Assembly: GCF_038593855.1 (NCBI RefSeq)
Contig: NZ_CP151996.1
Location: 2,542,001-2,606,000 of the forward strand
From: Lysinibacillus sp. FSL M8-0337
GTDB taxonomy: Bacteria > Bacillota > Bacilli > Bacillales_A > Planococcaceae
Direction: 5' to 3'
Length of the DNA stretch: 64,000 nucleotides
The translations under genes were made by a program, and so were the position numbers. The notes beneath the pieces are model-generated. The model was not told where the DNA came from and did not search any database. It was given only the letters and a program-made list of their open reading frames with translations. Positions 1 to 8,537 of the stretch are shown here, piece by piece. Numbering within the stretch: the first letter of the stretch is position 1; every line of letters begins with the position of its first letter.

Positions 1-210
1 AATGAGCAAGTTGCATAAAAATTGATAACAATGCTCTTTTTCTTTAAAACACTCATGCAAATTTATATTTTCAATTTCATAAAATTTTGGTGTTTTACGA
101 ATGGTATATTTGCCAATAACGATTTCTTCATCAACCATAAGTTTTGTTACTGCCTCATAAATAGGATCAATCGAAAAGCCAATGATTTCATAAATATTCA
201 CATTTCCCAT
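1..210 (-). CDS. Hypothetical protein, partial (runs off the left edge)
   Basis: An open frame on the minus strand starts with ATG at 210 behind a GGGGGA ribosome binding site and is still open after 70 codons at the window edge. The visible N-terminus reads MGNVNIYEIIGFSIDPIYEA, followed by a charged stretch ending in a Cys/His-containing segment (HECFKEKEHC). I do not recognise the family. The good ribosome binding site and lack of stops support a real gene; the C-terminus is outside the window. Confidence 0.55.
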   Translation of the reverse strand, partial: MGNVNIYEIIGFSIDPIYEAVTKLMVDEEIVIGKYTIRKTPKFYEIENINLHECFKEKEHCYQFLCNLLI

Positions 211-400
211 ATTTATCCCCCTTTATTTCACTATGCTAACGTCTGAAAAAATATGATTCATTTAAGACTTAAATTTTATTTGCGTAAAGCGACATCAAAA
301 ATGTTCACGAAAGTTAAAACATTATTTGAATAAAAGTACTTAATATGAAAGCGTGTCTTTTTAGATGGAGGAAAACATACAAGGAAGATGGTTACGTGTA

Positions 401-409
401 CATATAGTA
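401..409 (+). promoter_or_regulatory. Candidate sigma-K-type -10 element
   Basis: CATATAGTA matches the mother-cell sigma-K -10 consensus CATANNNTA and lies 29 bases before the GTG start of the Cys-rich propeller gene. No well-spaced -35 is obvious, so this is a motif match only. Confidence 0.3.
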
Positions 410-437
410 GCAATATATGAAAGAAAGGAGGACTATC

Positions 438-1472
438 GTGGAAAAAAAACTTAAAAACCTTAGAAAGTTCAAGCTCAAATCAAATCCGAATTGTCGTTGC
501 CATTGTTGCTGTTTTTGTTGTAAGTGTGATTGTAAACCACCATTTTTACCTTTCCCACCAATTTGCAACTTTCTAGTATATGTTACAGATGCCGGTCAAT
601 TAGCAACGCCAGACAATAGAGTATCAGTAATAAATACAGCAACGAATACTATCGTCGCTTCCATTCCAGTAGGAACTGCTCCTTTAGAAGTAGCGATTAC
701 ACCAAATGGTGAATTCGGTTATGTCCCTGCATACTTCTCGAATAACGTAACAGTTTTTAGTACGGCAACGAATATGGTAGTGGCCACCATTCCAGTAGGA
801 GTGAATCCCCTAGGTGTAGCCATTTCACCGAATGGAACATTGGCTTATGTTTCTAACCAAGGGTCTAATACGGTGTCTGTCATAAATACAACTACGAATA
901 CGGTAACTGCAACTATTCCGGTAGGTCTTGCACCACAAGGGATAGCTTTTACACCCAATGGTGCGTTCGCCTATGTTGCCGATGAAAATTCAAATGCAGT
1001 ATCGGTTATTAATACGGCAACCAATACAGTTGTAGCTACAATACCTGTTGGAGTTCGCCCAAGATCCATTGTTATTACACCGAATGGACAATTTGCTTAT
1101 GTCACAAATGAAGCTAGTAATACGGTGTCCGTTATTAACACAAATACCAATACAGTCATTGCTACCATTCCTGTTGGAAATGGTCCTGTTGGAACAGCCA
1201 TTACACCTGATGGAACATTCGTTTACATTGTAAATAAAGGTAGTAATACAGTATCTGTCATTGATACGTCTACAAATCTAGTTATTGCAACAATCCCTGT
1301 AGGTCTATCCCCTGACCAAATAACCATCCTTCCAAATGGAACGTTTGCATATGTCACAAATCAACTAGATAATACAGTGTCTGTTATTAATATCGCAACA
1401 AATACCGTAGTTGATACAATCCCTGGATTTAATGGACCGACGGGTATAAAAACAGGAACAATTTGTATATAA
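438..1472 (+). CDS. YVTN-family seven-repeat beta-propeller with Cys-rich N-terminus
   Basis: A 344-residue protein. The start is taken as GTG 438, seven bases after AGGAGG, rather than the ATG at 417 that precedes that site. Residues about 19-32 hold nine cysteines in fourteen positions (CRCHCCCFCCKCDC), followed by a proline-rich linker. The rest is seven repeats of about 42 residues with signatures such as NTVSVINTATNTV, ATIPVG and ITPNG.FAYVTN, which is the YncE/YVTN surface-layer type of beta-propeller, probably a closed seven-blade ring. There is no signal peptide. A cysteine cluster and a sigma-K-like -10 suggest a spore coat or exosporium protein cross-linked through cysteines; this is inference. 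A terminator follows at once. Confidence 0.8.
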   Translation: MEKKLKNLRKFKLKSNPNCRCHCCCFCCKCDCKPPFLPFPPICNFLVYVTDAGQLATPDNRVSVINTATNTIVASIPVGTAPLEVAITPNGEFGYVPAYFSNNVTVFSTATNMVVATIPVGVNPLGVAISPNGTLAYVSNQGSNTVSVINTTTNTVTATIPVGLAPQGIAFTPNGAFAYVADENSNAVSVINTATNTVVATIPVGVRPRSIVITPNGQFAYVTNEASNTVSVINTNTNTVIATIPVGNGPVGTAITPDGTFVYIVNKGSNTVSVIDTSTNLVIATIPVGLSPDQITILPNGTFAYVTNQLDNTVSVINIATNTVVDTIPGFNGPTGIKTGTICI

Positions 1473-1493
1473 AATTAATTGGATTATTTAAAA

Positions 1494-1540
1494 AAAACCA
1501 GAATTAATCTACATATTGTAGCATCTATTCTGGTTTTTTA
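1494..1540. terminator. Bidirectional intrinsic terminator
   Basis: The arms AAAAACCAGAAT and ATTCTGGTTTTT pair around a 21-base loop, with A and T tracts on both sides. It lies between the convergent propeller and GNAT genes and can serve both. Confidence 0.8.
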
Positions 1541-1568
1541 ATGATTATTGATCCATCCATTACTAAAT

Positions 1569-1985
1569 TTACTCTAAATATTCTTGGGCTAGTTGCTGAT
1601 TTTTATAAATCCCCATACCTGTCTTCAATTTTTTAAATCCCATTTTTTCGTAAAAAGGAACATTACCAGTTGTTGCAATTAACTGAATACATGAAACATT
1701 TTCTAACTGCTTCATCATATCTTCCAAAAGCATCCGTGCAATTCCTTGGCCTTGAAACTTTTTATGGACAACTACATCATAAATAGCTGCATTAAATACT
1801 CCATCTGAAAGCGCTCTAACAAAACCTACAATTTTGCAATCGACCAATGCAATCACAACATGAGTACTTGCATTAAAAACCTTCTCGATTATCCGTTCAT
1901 TATGTTTATGCCACCCAACGGATTGATAAACTTCTTTCAGCATAATAAGATCTTTCTCTTCTATTTCGTATTTAAGCAATACCAT
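1569..1985 (-). CDS. GNAT-family N-acetyltransferase
   Basis: A 138-residue GNAT protein. The acetyl-CoA-binding motif A is visible at about residues 71-88 ([20 protein letters not shown], with the Q-G-Q-G-I-A loop). It is followed by the usual C-terminal [13 protein letters not shown] segment, where the tyrosine commonly acts as general acid. The frame is open upstream to 2111, but GGGAGG lies just before ATG 1997 and twelve bases before ATG 1985. I chose 1985 because the GNAT fold begins there; 1997 is almost as good. The substrate cannot be told from sequence. It is a single gene between two terminators. Confidence 0.8.
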   Translation of the reverse strand: MVLLKYEIEEKDLIMLKEVYQSVGWHKHNERIIEKVFNASTHVVIALVDCKIVGFVRALSDGVFNAAIYDVVVHKKFQGQGIARMLLEDMMKQLENVSCIQLIATTGNVPFYEKMGFKKLKTGMGIYKNQQLAQEYLE

Positions 1986-2094
1986 CCTATTCCCCATCCT
2001 CCCTTTAATATTTGAATAATTCAAATATCTATTGATCTCTAATTTTACTAAATTATACGTGTATTGTTCCAAATTATGGGCTATTTTCTTCAAT

Positions 2095-2127
2095 AAAAAA
2101 CGCCATATCACAAAAGATATGGCTTTG
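2095..2127 (-). terminator. Intrinsic terminator of the 2130-2498 gene
   Basis: On the minus strand GCCATATC, a short loop and GATATGGC are followed by a run of T, directly after the stop codon of the small membrane protein. Confidence 0.8.
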
Positions 2128-2129
2128 CT

Positions 2130-2498
2130 TTAAATCTTAATTAAAAATAATAAATGTCCTACTGAAAGAATGCCTAATAAATGTATAATTGCTCTTGAAA
2201 ATGCATTTTTAAAGTTATTTCGAGGATGTCGCTCAAAAAATAAATGCAGAATGGAATGAACAATAAAAAATAAATCTAAAGTCCAAAAAAGGATCGTTTG
2301 ATATTGACTAAATAATAATAAAAATATAATTATGTAAAGAACAATATGAATCAATGTGAATACTTTGTAAGCTTTCTCATCTTCCATATCCTTTAGTATG
2401 ACAAACATCCGCCACTCCGAGCACCTAATCGCATCCATTTCATGTAAAAGAAATAAAGAAAGGTTCAATAAAAAAAGGGCAAGTACTAAATCAGGCAT
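2130..2498 (-). CDS. Small multi-pass membrane protein (DUF6713-like)
   Basis: About 122 residues with four hydrophobic segments near residues 1-20, 45-65, 68-85 and 100-120. A conserved-looking motif HEMDAIRCSEWRMF follows the first segment. That His-Glu-x-Asp-Ala-Ile...Glu-Trp arrangement resembles the uncharacterised DUF6713 membrane family; the assignment is from memory and tentative. AGGAGA stands six bases before ATG 2498; the upstream ATG at 2513 also has a weak site (GAAGGA). It has its own terminator, so it is probably monocistronic. Function unknown. Confidence 0.65.
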   Translation of the reverse strand: MPDLVLALFLLNLSLFLLHEMDAIRCSEWRMFVILKDMEDEKAYKVFTLIHIVLYIIIFLLLFSQYQTILFWTLDLFFIVHSILHLFFERHPRNNFKNAFSRAIIHLLGILSVGHLLFLIKI

Positions 2499-2623
2499 TT
2501 CCAATCTCCTCATCTTTTTTCCTTCATATTACTATAAAAAGATGTTCTAAAACGAAGAAACTCTGACAAAATATGTCGAAATTAAGTCTTAATAACTAGA
2601 GAAGTGCCCCCGTTTTTTTAGAC

Positions 2624-3214
2624 CTACTGGCTATCAGGCTTCCATTGAATAAGCAAATTTGTATCATGGTTTTTCGTCCATTCTAAAAATTCATTCACAT
2701 GTCGAATCCCACATTCTATTACAGCCTGATATATAAATATTGATGAATAACTTAAATTAATTTCTAGTAAAGCTTCTTTAATATCAAGAATAGCTTTTCT
2801 CGAAGTTGCTGTTAACGCTTTTTTCATAAAAGGCACCAAATCTTTGGAGAGAGCTCCTTGACGTCCATTTGAAAAAAGCCACATATCGATATTCCACTCT
2901 TCTTGATTAGCTAAATAAATGATTTTAAAATAATGGCCTTGATAATCTGAATCCATATAATTTTTATATTTTAGTTCCACTACATTTTGATTGTCTACTA
3001 ATGGTGCCAACGCCATCATTACTTTTTCTGGATTTAATTCATCACTAAATGTCTCCATATCAATATCAGGCGATACGATTAAATCATAAGCGGTTGCACC
3101 CACTACAAAACAATTTCCTATCGTACGCCATCTTTGCATTAATTGTAACTCATCTAAAATTTTTAATGCCCTTACTTTTTTTCTATTTGCCCTGTCTAAA
3201 CTGTTTACGTCCAT
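2624..3214 (-). CDS. Nucleotidyltransferase-like protein
   Basis: A 196-residue soluble protein. At about residues 36-52 it has CFVVGATAYDLIVSPDIDME, reminiscent of the nucleotidyltransferase fold, in which a glycine-x pair precedes an Asp-x-Asp metal site (here D-I-D). A second acidic position occurs in WNIDMWLF. The C-terminal half is helical. ATG 3214 is preferred over the adjacent GTG 3217, with GGAAA seven bases upstream. The substrate is unknown; a minimal nucleotidyltransferase involved in a small-molecule or toxin-antitoxin role cannot be distinguished. No partner gene of the HEPN type is adjacent. Confidence 0.6.
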   Translation of the reverse strand: MDVNSLDRANRKKVRALKILDELQLMQRWRTIGNCFVVGATAYDLIVSPDIDMETFSDELNPEKVMMALAPLVDNQNVVELKYKNYMDSDYQGHYFKIIYLANQEEWNIDMWLFSNGRQGALSKDLVPFMKKALTATSRKAILDIKEALLEINLSYSSIFIYQAVIECGIRHVNEFLEWTKNHDTNLLIQWKPDSQ

Positions 3215-3328
3215 CACCTTATTTCCAAAATTAAGTATTATGATAGAATAAATGATTGCAAATTAAAATGCAAATTATTTATTCAGACTAAAGGGAATAA
3301 AGAACAATCATCTGCAACACGCATCATT

Positions 3329-4204
3329 TTATTCCTTTGAAAAAAATTTCGAATCAATCGTATCTATAACTGAAGAGATAGCAAAAAAATACCCCATGTC
3401 CATTTTCTCTTCATATGTTAAATTATTTGAATCCTTTTTAAGAAAAGCAATCCATTCATTTTCTAATTCACTCATATTTTTTCCATATACATCCGCTACT
3501 TTTTTTGACAAATCCTTTTCATTGTAAATCTGTTCAAACTTTTCTAACCCGTAAGTGTCTACTAAATATGTTACAAAAGATGAAGCATGTGTATAGCTCA
3601 TCAATCGAAGAGTAAAATCTTTTTCAGTTATAAGGACAGGGCGAAAATAGGATTCATCCAGATTAGAATCTATCAATTTACTAATAGGAATTAATTTGTT
3701 TGCATCCATAAAATATTTTACAAGTTTATGGGGATATGTTTTATTTTCCCCGTACTTTTCTTCCAAATAACTAGCAAAGCCCTCTTGTGTAAAATACCCA
3801 CTGCTTGTATCAAAATCTTTCCCATAGCCCAGTAAGGAATGTGTTAATTCATGTATTAGTGGGTATCTGTCTTCCTTCACGCCATATAGCTCGATTCTGG
3901 ATGCCAAGCCCAAAGAAGTAAGATCTCCTTCATTGAGATAAACGTTGATTTTGTCAGAAGGAACATAGGAAGTTTGAATCGAATTTTGTATTACATCATA
4001 GGCAGTTAGAAGTTCCTCTTTAATTTTTTCCACTTTTTCTTGTGGGACCTTCATGTTATTAATAATCTCAAAGGTTACTCTCCCATCAGGTGTCACTACA
4101 ATCTGTTCATCCTCAATTTCTTGTTCTTTTGGGACAACCTCATCTTGTGTACAAGCTGTTAATAAGAAGATGGACACAAGAAATAACGCACTAAATTTAT
4201 ACAT
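3329..4204 (-). CDS. Lipoprotein with HExxH zinc-metallopeptidase motif
   Basis: A 291-residue protein with a lipoprotein signal peptide: Lys3, a hydrophobic core and the lipobox LLTAC with Cys18. The catalytic motif HELTH is at residues 118-122, and a candidate third zinc ligand, Glu141, lies in FTQEGFASYLEEKYG. This is the spacing of gluzincin (peptidase MA) enzymes. The start has AGGAGG six bases upstream. It is expected on the outer face of the membrane, anchored by lipid, as a protease or peptidase of unknown substrate. It is flanked by unrelated single genes. Confidence 0.75.
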   Translation of the reverse strand: MYKFSALFLVSIFLLTACTQDEVVPKEQEIEDEQIVVTPDGRVTFEIINNMKVPQEKVEKIKEELLTAYDVIQNSIQTSYVPSDKINVYLNEGDLTSLGLASRIELYGVKEDRYPLIHELTHSLLGYGKDFDTSSGYFTQEGFASYLEEKYGENKTYPHKLVKYFMDANKLIPISKLIDSNLDESYFRPVLITEKDFTLRLMSYTHASSFVTYLVDTYGLEKFEQIYNEKDLSKKVADVYGKNMSELENEWIAFLKKDSNNLTYEEKMDMGYFFAISSVIDTIDSKFFSKE

Positions 4205-4312
4205 TTTTTCCTCCTGAAAACCAGTATTTTAAAAATATACGTTTCAAAATTCAAAAAGTTTCATATTTAGTATAAAAGTTTATGTTAGTGTGCTTGCAAA
4301 TGGAACTGCATT

Positions 4313-5086
4313 TTACACTTTACGAGCAGTCAAAATCGGTTGATAATAACCTGTATTTTCAGGGAAATGCCATTCAATATTGACGAAGCCAATCATACGT
4401 AGTACTTTGTTAATTTCTTCCCTTAACAATGCCCTGTATCGAGTACTATTATGTTTTGTTTTCCATTCACCGTTAATTTCTCTCATAATAAATTGATTTA
4501 CTGTATACGTTTTTCCATCTTCTGCCCAATCATAGACTTGAAAAGTCATTCTCTTTCCTTCGTCCAATATATTTGGTTTTGTCGTGATTATTTTCTCTAT
4601 AACCATCGCATCGTAATCTCTTATCGTAACTAAAAGGAAACCATTATGATGAAGCTTTTCATACATATTTTGACAAGCTTTATGCAAATCTTTATCTGTT
4701 ATTAAATGCGGTATTGCATTATCCGCCGACAGCACAATATCAAATAACCCTGATACATTCGTATTGAGCTCGCGAAAATCTGCTACTCCAAAGTTTATTT
4801 TCACCCCATAATGAGCTGCTTCTTTTTGAGCTCTCTTTACAGATACAGCACTAATGTCAGTAGCGGTTACATGAAATCCATAATTCGCCAAACCAATTGC
4901 TTGTGTACCAATGCCACACGAACAATCTAATAAGGAAACCTGCTGCATCGAAGATAAGTTTAACTTCGATTGGATAATTTTATATAGAATTTCACTTTGC
5001 CGAACAATTGCTAAATGCCAATCAACAAATATTAGATGATAATCTTCTGCAAGTTCATCATAGAATTTTAATACTGAATCTTCCAA
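4313..5086 (-). CDS. Class I SAM-dependent methyltransferase
   Basis: A 257-residue methyltransferase. Motif I for S-adenosylmethionine binding is visible (LLDCSCGIGTQAIGLA), followed by the acidic end of strand 2 in TATDIS and a motif near FDIVLSADNAIPHL typical of glycine/sarcosine-type or small-molecule methyltransferases. The frame opens at an ATG at 5122, but GGGGGGA sits six bases before TTG 5086, and family members usually begin with a segment like EDSVLKFYDELAEDYH, so TTG is chosen. The substrate is unknown. Confidence 0.8.
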   Translation of the reverse strand: MEDSVLKFYDELAEDYHLIFVDWHLAIVRQSEILYKIIQSKLNLSSMQQVSLLDCSCGIGTQAIGLANYGFHVTATDISAVSVKRAQKEAAHYGVKINFGVADFRELNTNVSGLFDIVLSADNAIPHLITDKDLHKACQNMYEKLHHNGFLLVTIRDYDAMVIEKIITTKPNILDEGKRMTFQVYDWAEDGKTYTVNQFIMREINGEWKTKHNSTRYRALLREEINKVLRMIGFVNIEWHFPENTGYYQPILTARKV

Positions 5087-5219
5087 TGTTAATCCCCCCA
5101 AAATCGGTCCTTTATAACACAAACTGCTATGTCCATACTATGAAGGAAAAATAAAGACTTATAAAAACATGAATTTTTTATTATTCTATATACATCATTA
5201 CATTGAGAGGTGTGATAAA

Positions 5220-5882
5220 GTGGCAAAAGTATTTAAAATTGAATCACCTAAATTGCCTTTAGCATTAGAAAAAGTAAATTTTCAAGATATTTTTTATGAA
5301 GAAGATCCGTACTTATCCAATTGTGTCATCGAAAATACGGTCATTGACAATATGGCTATTGATAGACTTATTTTATCAAAAGTCCTCTTTAAAAATGTGA
5401 GATTCATAAATGTTTCTTTTAGAAAAATTGATTTGACTGATGTAATTTTTGAAAACTGTGATTTATCGAATGCTAGCTTTAGGGAAGGCTTAATTCACAG
5501 AGTTACATTCGACAATTGTAAAGTCTTAGGATTAAATTTAGCAGAAGCTCATGTAGGAAATGTTTTGTTTGACAATTGTATTGCAAATTTATGTGATTTT
5601 ACAGAGACTCGTTTAAAACAGGTCATTTTTGATCATTCATCGCTACAAAGCGCCAACTATTTTGAATGCAAATTTAATAAAGTCATTTTTAATGAGTGTG
5701 ATATTAATGATGTGGATTTTTCTCAAACCTCTTTAAAAGGTATTGATATTAGCACATGTCGATATGAAAGGTTGAATGTTACTTTGGAAAGTATAAAAGG
5801 TTGCGAAGTATCCTCTGAACAAGCTGTTGGGTTTGCATCATTGCTAGGTTTAAAAGTTAAATCGCAGCTCATTACAGGATAA
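5220..5882 (+). CDS. Pentapeptide-repeat protein
   Basis: A 220-residue protein starting at GTG 5220, preceded by GAGAGGTG; the ATG at 5169 lacks a site. Most of the chain, from about residue 45 to 185, is built of A(D/N)LXX-like pentapeptides with Phe, Leu or Val at the central position (for example DLTDVIFENCDLSNASF), forming a right-handed quadrilateral beta-helix. Length resembles Qnr and McbG gyrase-protection proteins, but I see no specific Qnr loop motif, so function is left open. Monocistronic. Confidence 0.8.
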   Translation: MAKVFKIESPKLPLALEKVNFQDIFYEEDPYLSNCVIENTVIDNMAIDRLILSKVLFKNVRFINVSFRKIDLTDVIFENCDLSNASFREGLIHRVTFDNCKVLGLNLAEAHVGNVLFDNCIANLCDFTETRLKQVIFDHSSLQSANYFECKFNKVIFNECDINDVDFSQTSLKGIDISTCRYERLNVTLESIKGCEVSSEQAVGFASLLGLKVKSQLITG

Positions 5883-6159
5883 AACTGTCAGGAAACAACA
5901 ACTCCCGTACTTACTCTATTGTATGGAGGGGCTTACAATAAGTAGGTGAGCAACACTATAAGTATTTTATTTTCAATAAATCTACAGTTCGCACAAAAAC
6001 AGCACTGTACAGTTTAGACGATGACATTTGTTCAAAACATCTTTCGGGGTTTATGCTTGTTACTATTCCATGTTTCAAATTATTTAGTAAATAAAATTTC
6101 CACTTCACTATTCATTTCGCTTAATCATTACATAATATTCAATATTGTTCTTTACTTCT

Positions 6160-6681
6160 TTACTTAATGAAAGAATAAATATTAGTGTCATAAGGCATAT
6201 TATTTTGATGCATAAAGTTTCTTAAAACCCCTTCTTTTTCAAAACCCAATGCTTCCAATAGCTTATTGGAAGCTTCATTTTCCGTAAAAACAATGGCTCC
6301 TATGCGCACCAAATTCATCTCCTGAAAACCATAGGAAATAACTTTCCTTACAGCTTCCTTTGCATAGCCTTGCCCCCAACTATTAGGGAAAAGCGCATAA
6401 CTGATATCCGCTTTTTTATGCTCCACAGACCAATCTTGAAAACCAATTGTACCAATAATTTCTTCTTGGCCTTGTACGGATATTCCCCATTTAATGCCAT
6501 GTTTTTCTTTGAAATTATTAGAAAAATTTTGGATAATCTGTTTCACTTGCTCTAAGCTTGTTAACGGCTTCTGCCCATAATGATGTAAAACGTCTGGATT
6601 TGAAAAACAACTTAATATTGCTTGCGCATCATTTTCTGTCAGTTCTCTTACTAAACGCTCGGTATGTAATAGTGGAAACAT
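6160..6681 (-). CDS. GNAT acetyltransferase, RimJ/RimL type
   Basis: A 173-residue protein with the RimJ/RimL layout: an N-terminal TERLVRELTENDAQAILSCF segment, then the acetyl-CoA motif in YALFPNSWGQGYAKEAVRKV (S-W-G-Q-G-Y-A) and a C-terminal NEASNKLLEALGFEKEGVLR segment that is nearly diagnostic of this subgroup. The start at 6681 has AGAGGG at normal spacing. Relatives acetylate ribosomal-protein N-termini or small amines; the actual substrate is unknown. Confidence 0.85.
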   Translation of the reverse strand: MFPLLHTERLVRELTENDAQAILSCFSNPDVLHHYGQKPLTSLEQVKQIIQNFSNNFKEKHGIKWGISVQGQEEIIGTIGFQDWSVEHKKADISYALFPNSWGQGYAKEAVRKVISYGFQEMNLVRIGAIVFTENEASNKLLEALGFEKEGVLRNFMHQNNMPYDTNIYSFIK

Positions 6682-6773
6682 GCTTTTCCCTCTACTTTCA
6701 AAATCGTATTTTTACCATTCTATAACAATAGCACATTATTTACATTACTTATTCTGCGTAGTACTCCAATTTA

Positions 6774-6816
6774 TTTAAAAAGCAGCCATTTAGTATCAAT
6801 ACACTTAATGGCTGCA
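6774..6816 (-). terminator. Intrinsic terminator, minus strand
   Basis: GCAGCCATT and AATGGCTGC form a stem with a 16-base loop, followed on the minus strand by TTTTT. It lies downstream of the decayed genes at 6.9-7.4 kb. Confidence 0.65.
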
Positions 6817-6879
6817 CATCTATTATGTTTAGATATTTTTATTTGATAATTATTAAACTGTTCTAGACTATATTGAAAA

Positions 6880-6907
6880 GCACCTCACTTTAAAGTGGTG
6901 AGATGCC
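6880..6907 (-). terminator. Terminator-like hairpin after the 53-residue gene remnant
   Basis: On the minus strand GCATCTC and GAGGTGC pair around a short palindromic core and are followed by TTTT. It stands in the same relation to the remnant at 6915-6987 as the 8288-8315 terminator does to the intact gene. Confidence 0.55.
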
Positions 6908-6914
6908 TCCTAAT

Positions 6915-6987
6915 TTATTGCGGTACTTCTTCCGCTAATTTCAAAAATCTAGCAAGTTTTTTTGTTTTCTAATTCTTCCATAGAAAC
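6915..6987 (-). pseudogene. Remnant of a paralogue of the 8316-8477 gene
   Basis: The minus strand here aligns with the 3' end of the 53-residue gene at 8316-8477. Both share GAAGAATTAGAAAA-like sequence and an almost identical end, encoding EEVPQ and stop. An internal deletion of several bases breaks the frame after EELENKKT. No upstream half with a start is recognisable. It is a decayed duplicate, lying beside another decayed duplicate (7036-7376). Confidence 0.6.
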
Positions 6988-7035
6988 TAAATGGTTATAT
7001 ATCATTAAACTTCAAAAACTTCTTTTGACTATGCT

Positions 7036-7376
7036 TTATTTGCTATCATACTCCTTTTTAATTTTTATTAGGATTTTGTTATATATAGATATGCTAATAT
7101 TTTTAACGACCAACAATAAGAATAACGATACAATGCAAACACCCATTGCTACATACATTATCGTTTGCATTATATAATAAGGATAAATGGTAGTGTGTAA
7201 TAAAATATACAACCGCTTGATATCATAACCATTAGCCAGCCAGGAAGTCTTTGTGCAAGAAAGTCCGTACTTTTTCGCTTCATATACTTTACCAAAACCT
7301 TGAAAACAAAGGACATAATTTGTATATAAACGAAAAGTATGAAAGCACCCAATAAAATCTCTAGAAATGTATTCAA
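7036..7376 (-). pseudogene. Frameshifted tandem paralogue of the 7433-7777 membrane protein gene
   Basis: The first 68 codons from TTG 7376 (behind AGGTGA) encode MNTFLEILLGAFILFVYIQI and continue in parallel with the neighbouring intact protein up to the second membrane segment. A net 4-base loss near 7190 then shifts the frame to a stop at 7170. The remaining part, YYIMQTIMYVAMGVCIVSLF to KIKKEYDSK, continues in another frame to 7036 and again matches the neighbour. So the gene is a recently inactivated tandem copy. It could still produce a 68-residue truncated membrane peptide. Confidence 0.85.
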
Positions 7377-7432
7377 AACATATCACCTAATAATTAATAT
7401 TATTAATCATTACAAACCTGTTTTGACTGTAC

Positions 7433-7777
7433 TTATTTACTTTCATAGTCCTTTTTAATTTTTAAAACTATTCTGTTGTATTTATTAATGCTGATTGGTT
7501 TCACGACCAATAATAAAAATAGTGCAATCAGACATATAATCATGGCTGTATACATTATTGTTTGCATTATATAATAATATGTCAAATATGGGGGCGAATA
7601 CCAATATATCCAACCACTTGATAACATTATCAAAAGCCACCCAGGCAATATTTGCACAAGGAAGTCCCTGCTTTTTTGTTTCATATAATTTCTCACTACC
7701 TTAAATACATAGGACATAAATTGGATATAGCAGAAACCTATAAAAGCGCTCAACAAAATGTTAAGAATGCTATTCAA
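7433..7777 (-). CDS. Small membrane protein, intact copy of a tandem pair
   Basis: 114 residues from TTG 7777, with GGGTGA six bases upstream. Three hydrophobic segments are visible near residues 5-25, 47-62 and 70-93, with a basic tail ending KIKKDYESK. The sequence is otherwise unknown to me. It is followed by a frameshifted copy. The pair sits between two copies of a second small gene (intact at 8316-8477, remnant at 6915-6987), which suggests local duplication of a small accessory module. Confidence 0.65.
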   Translation of the reverse strand: MNSILNILLSAFIGFCYIQFMSYVFKVVRNYMKQKSRDFLVQILPGWLLIMLSSGWIYWYSPPYLTYYYIMQTIMYTAMIICLIALFLLLVVKPISINKYNRIVLKIKKDYESK

Positions 7778-8287
7778 TATAAATCACCCGTTAAACGTAA
7801 CTTAGAATTGTCAATTATGTGGAGATGCAACAGTAGAAAATTCCAAAGTTACTGCTAAGTAACAAATATTTTTTTCATACTAATCCTTTAAATTTTAATC
7901 TGTTTGCCAGTTTTCAGAGTATTGAAATTATTTATAACCGAACATTATCATAGTATTTTTATTAATGTGTTACCGCATTCTTCCTTGTCCTAATAGTTAC
8001 CCATTTCATTGAGATTGGGACACTTATTCTCCTATGTCTCACTAGATCTAGTTAAAATTTATTTTAACAATTACGGATAGCATTTCAATATTCAAGCTAA
8101 AAATCAGGGTTATTTAACTATTATTTTGAAGATAATTCAAAATAAATATATTTACTGAATTATTAATTCTTATACAAACTTTGTAGCAATTTGCTAAAAT
8201 TTTATTTTATTTGATATGTAATGGCGAATAAGAAATTTTTCGATTAGATGTCACGAGGTATACAAGTCTTCACGATTTGTTTCAACT
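7778..8287. other. AT-rich intergenic stretch, no gene seen
   Basis: About 510 bases of AT-rich sequence between the 114-residue and 53-residue minus-strand genes. Short open frames on either strand lack ribosome binding sites. I see no RNA structure or repeat here. Confidence 0.5.
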
Positions 8288-8315
8288 AAAAAGCACCCCT
8301 GTGAGGTGCTTTTTC
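8288..8315. terminator. Bidirectional intrinsic terminator
   Basis: AAAAAGCACC and GGTGCTTTTT form a compact stem with a 7-base loop and T-tracts in both directions. It directly follows the stop codon of the 53-residue gene. Confidence 0.8.
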
Positions 8316-8477
8316 TTATTGCGGTACTTCTTCTAATAATTTTTCAAAATCTAATAGATACCCGCCAATTTTTGCTTTTTCTAACTCTTCTATATATTCT
8401 TCTTTTCGTTCGGTTAGTCTGTCTTCAAGTGTGTTTTGATAGGCCGGAAATAGATTGTAATCTACTGGTTTCCCCAT
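8316..8477 (-). CDS. Small hypothetical protein
   Basis: 53 residues starting MGKPVDYNLFPAYQNTLEDR and ending EKLLEEVPQ. The start is ATG 8477 behind AAGAGGTG; the frame is open to 8537 but without a site. The charged helical middle (ERKEEYIEELEKAK) suggests a soluble coiled or helical peptide. I do not recognise it. A terminator follows, and a decayed copy with the same 3' end lies 1.4 kb away. Confidence 0.6.
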   Translation of the reverse strand: MGKPVDYNLFPAYQNTLEDRLTERKEEYIEELEKAKIGGYLLDFEKLLEEVPQ

Positions 8478-8537
8478 AAGTTCACCTCTTATATTATATT
8501 TTTTATTATTATAAGATATATTGATAATTTCTGACAA

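Noticed and set aside
22..246. Plus-strand open frame of 74 codons
   Set aside because: It lies antisense to the partial minus-strand frame that has a good ribosome binding site; no site of its own and odd composition.
5220..5882. Reading the pentapeptide-repeat gene as a Qnr quinolone-resistance gene
   Set aside because: Repeat architecture is shared by many families, and no Qnr-specific loop motif was recognised.
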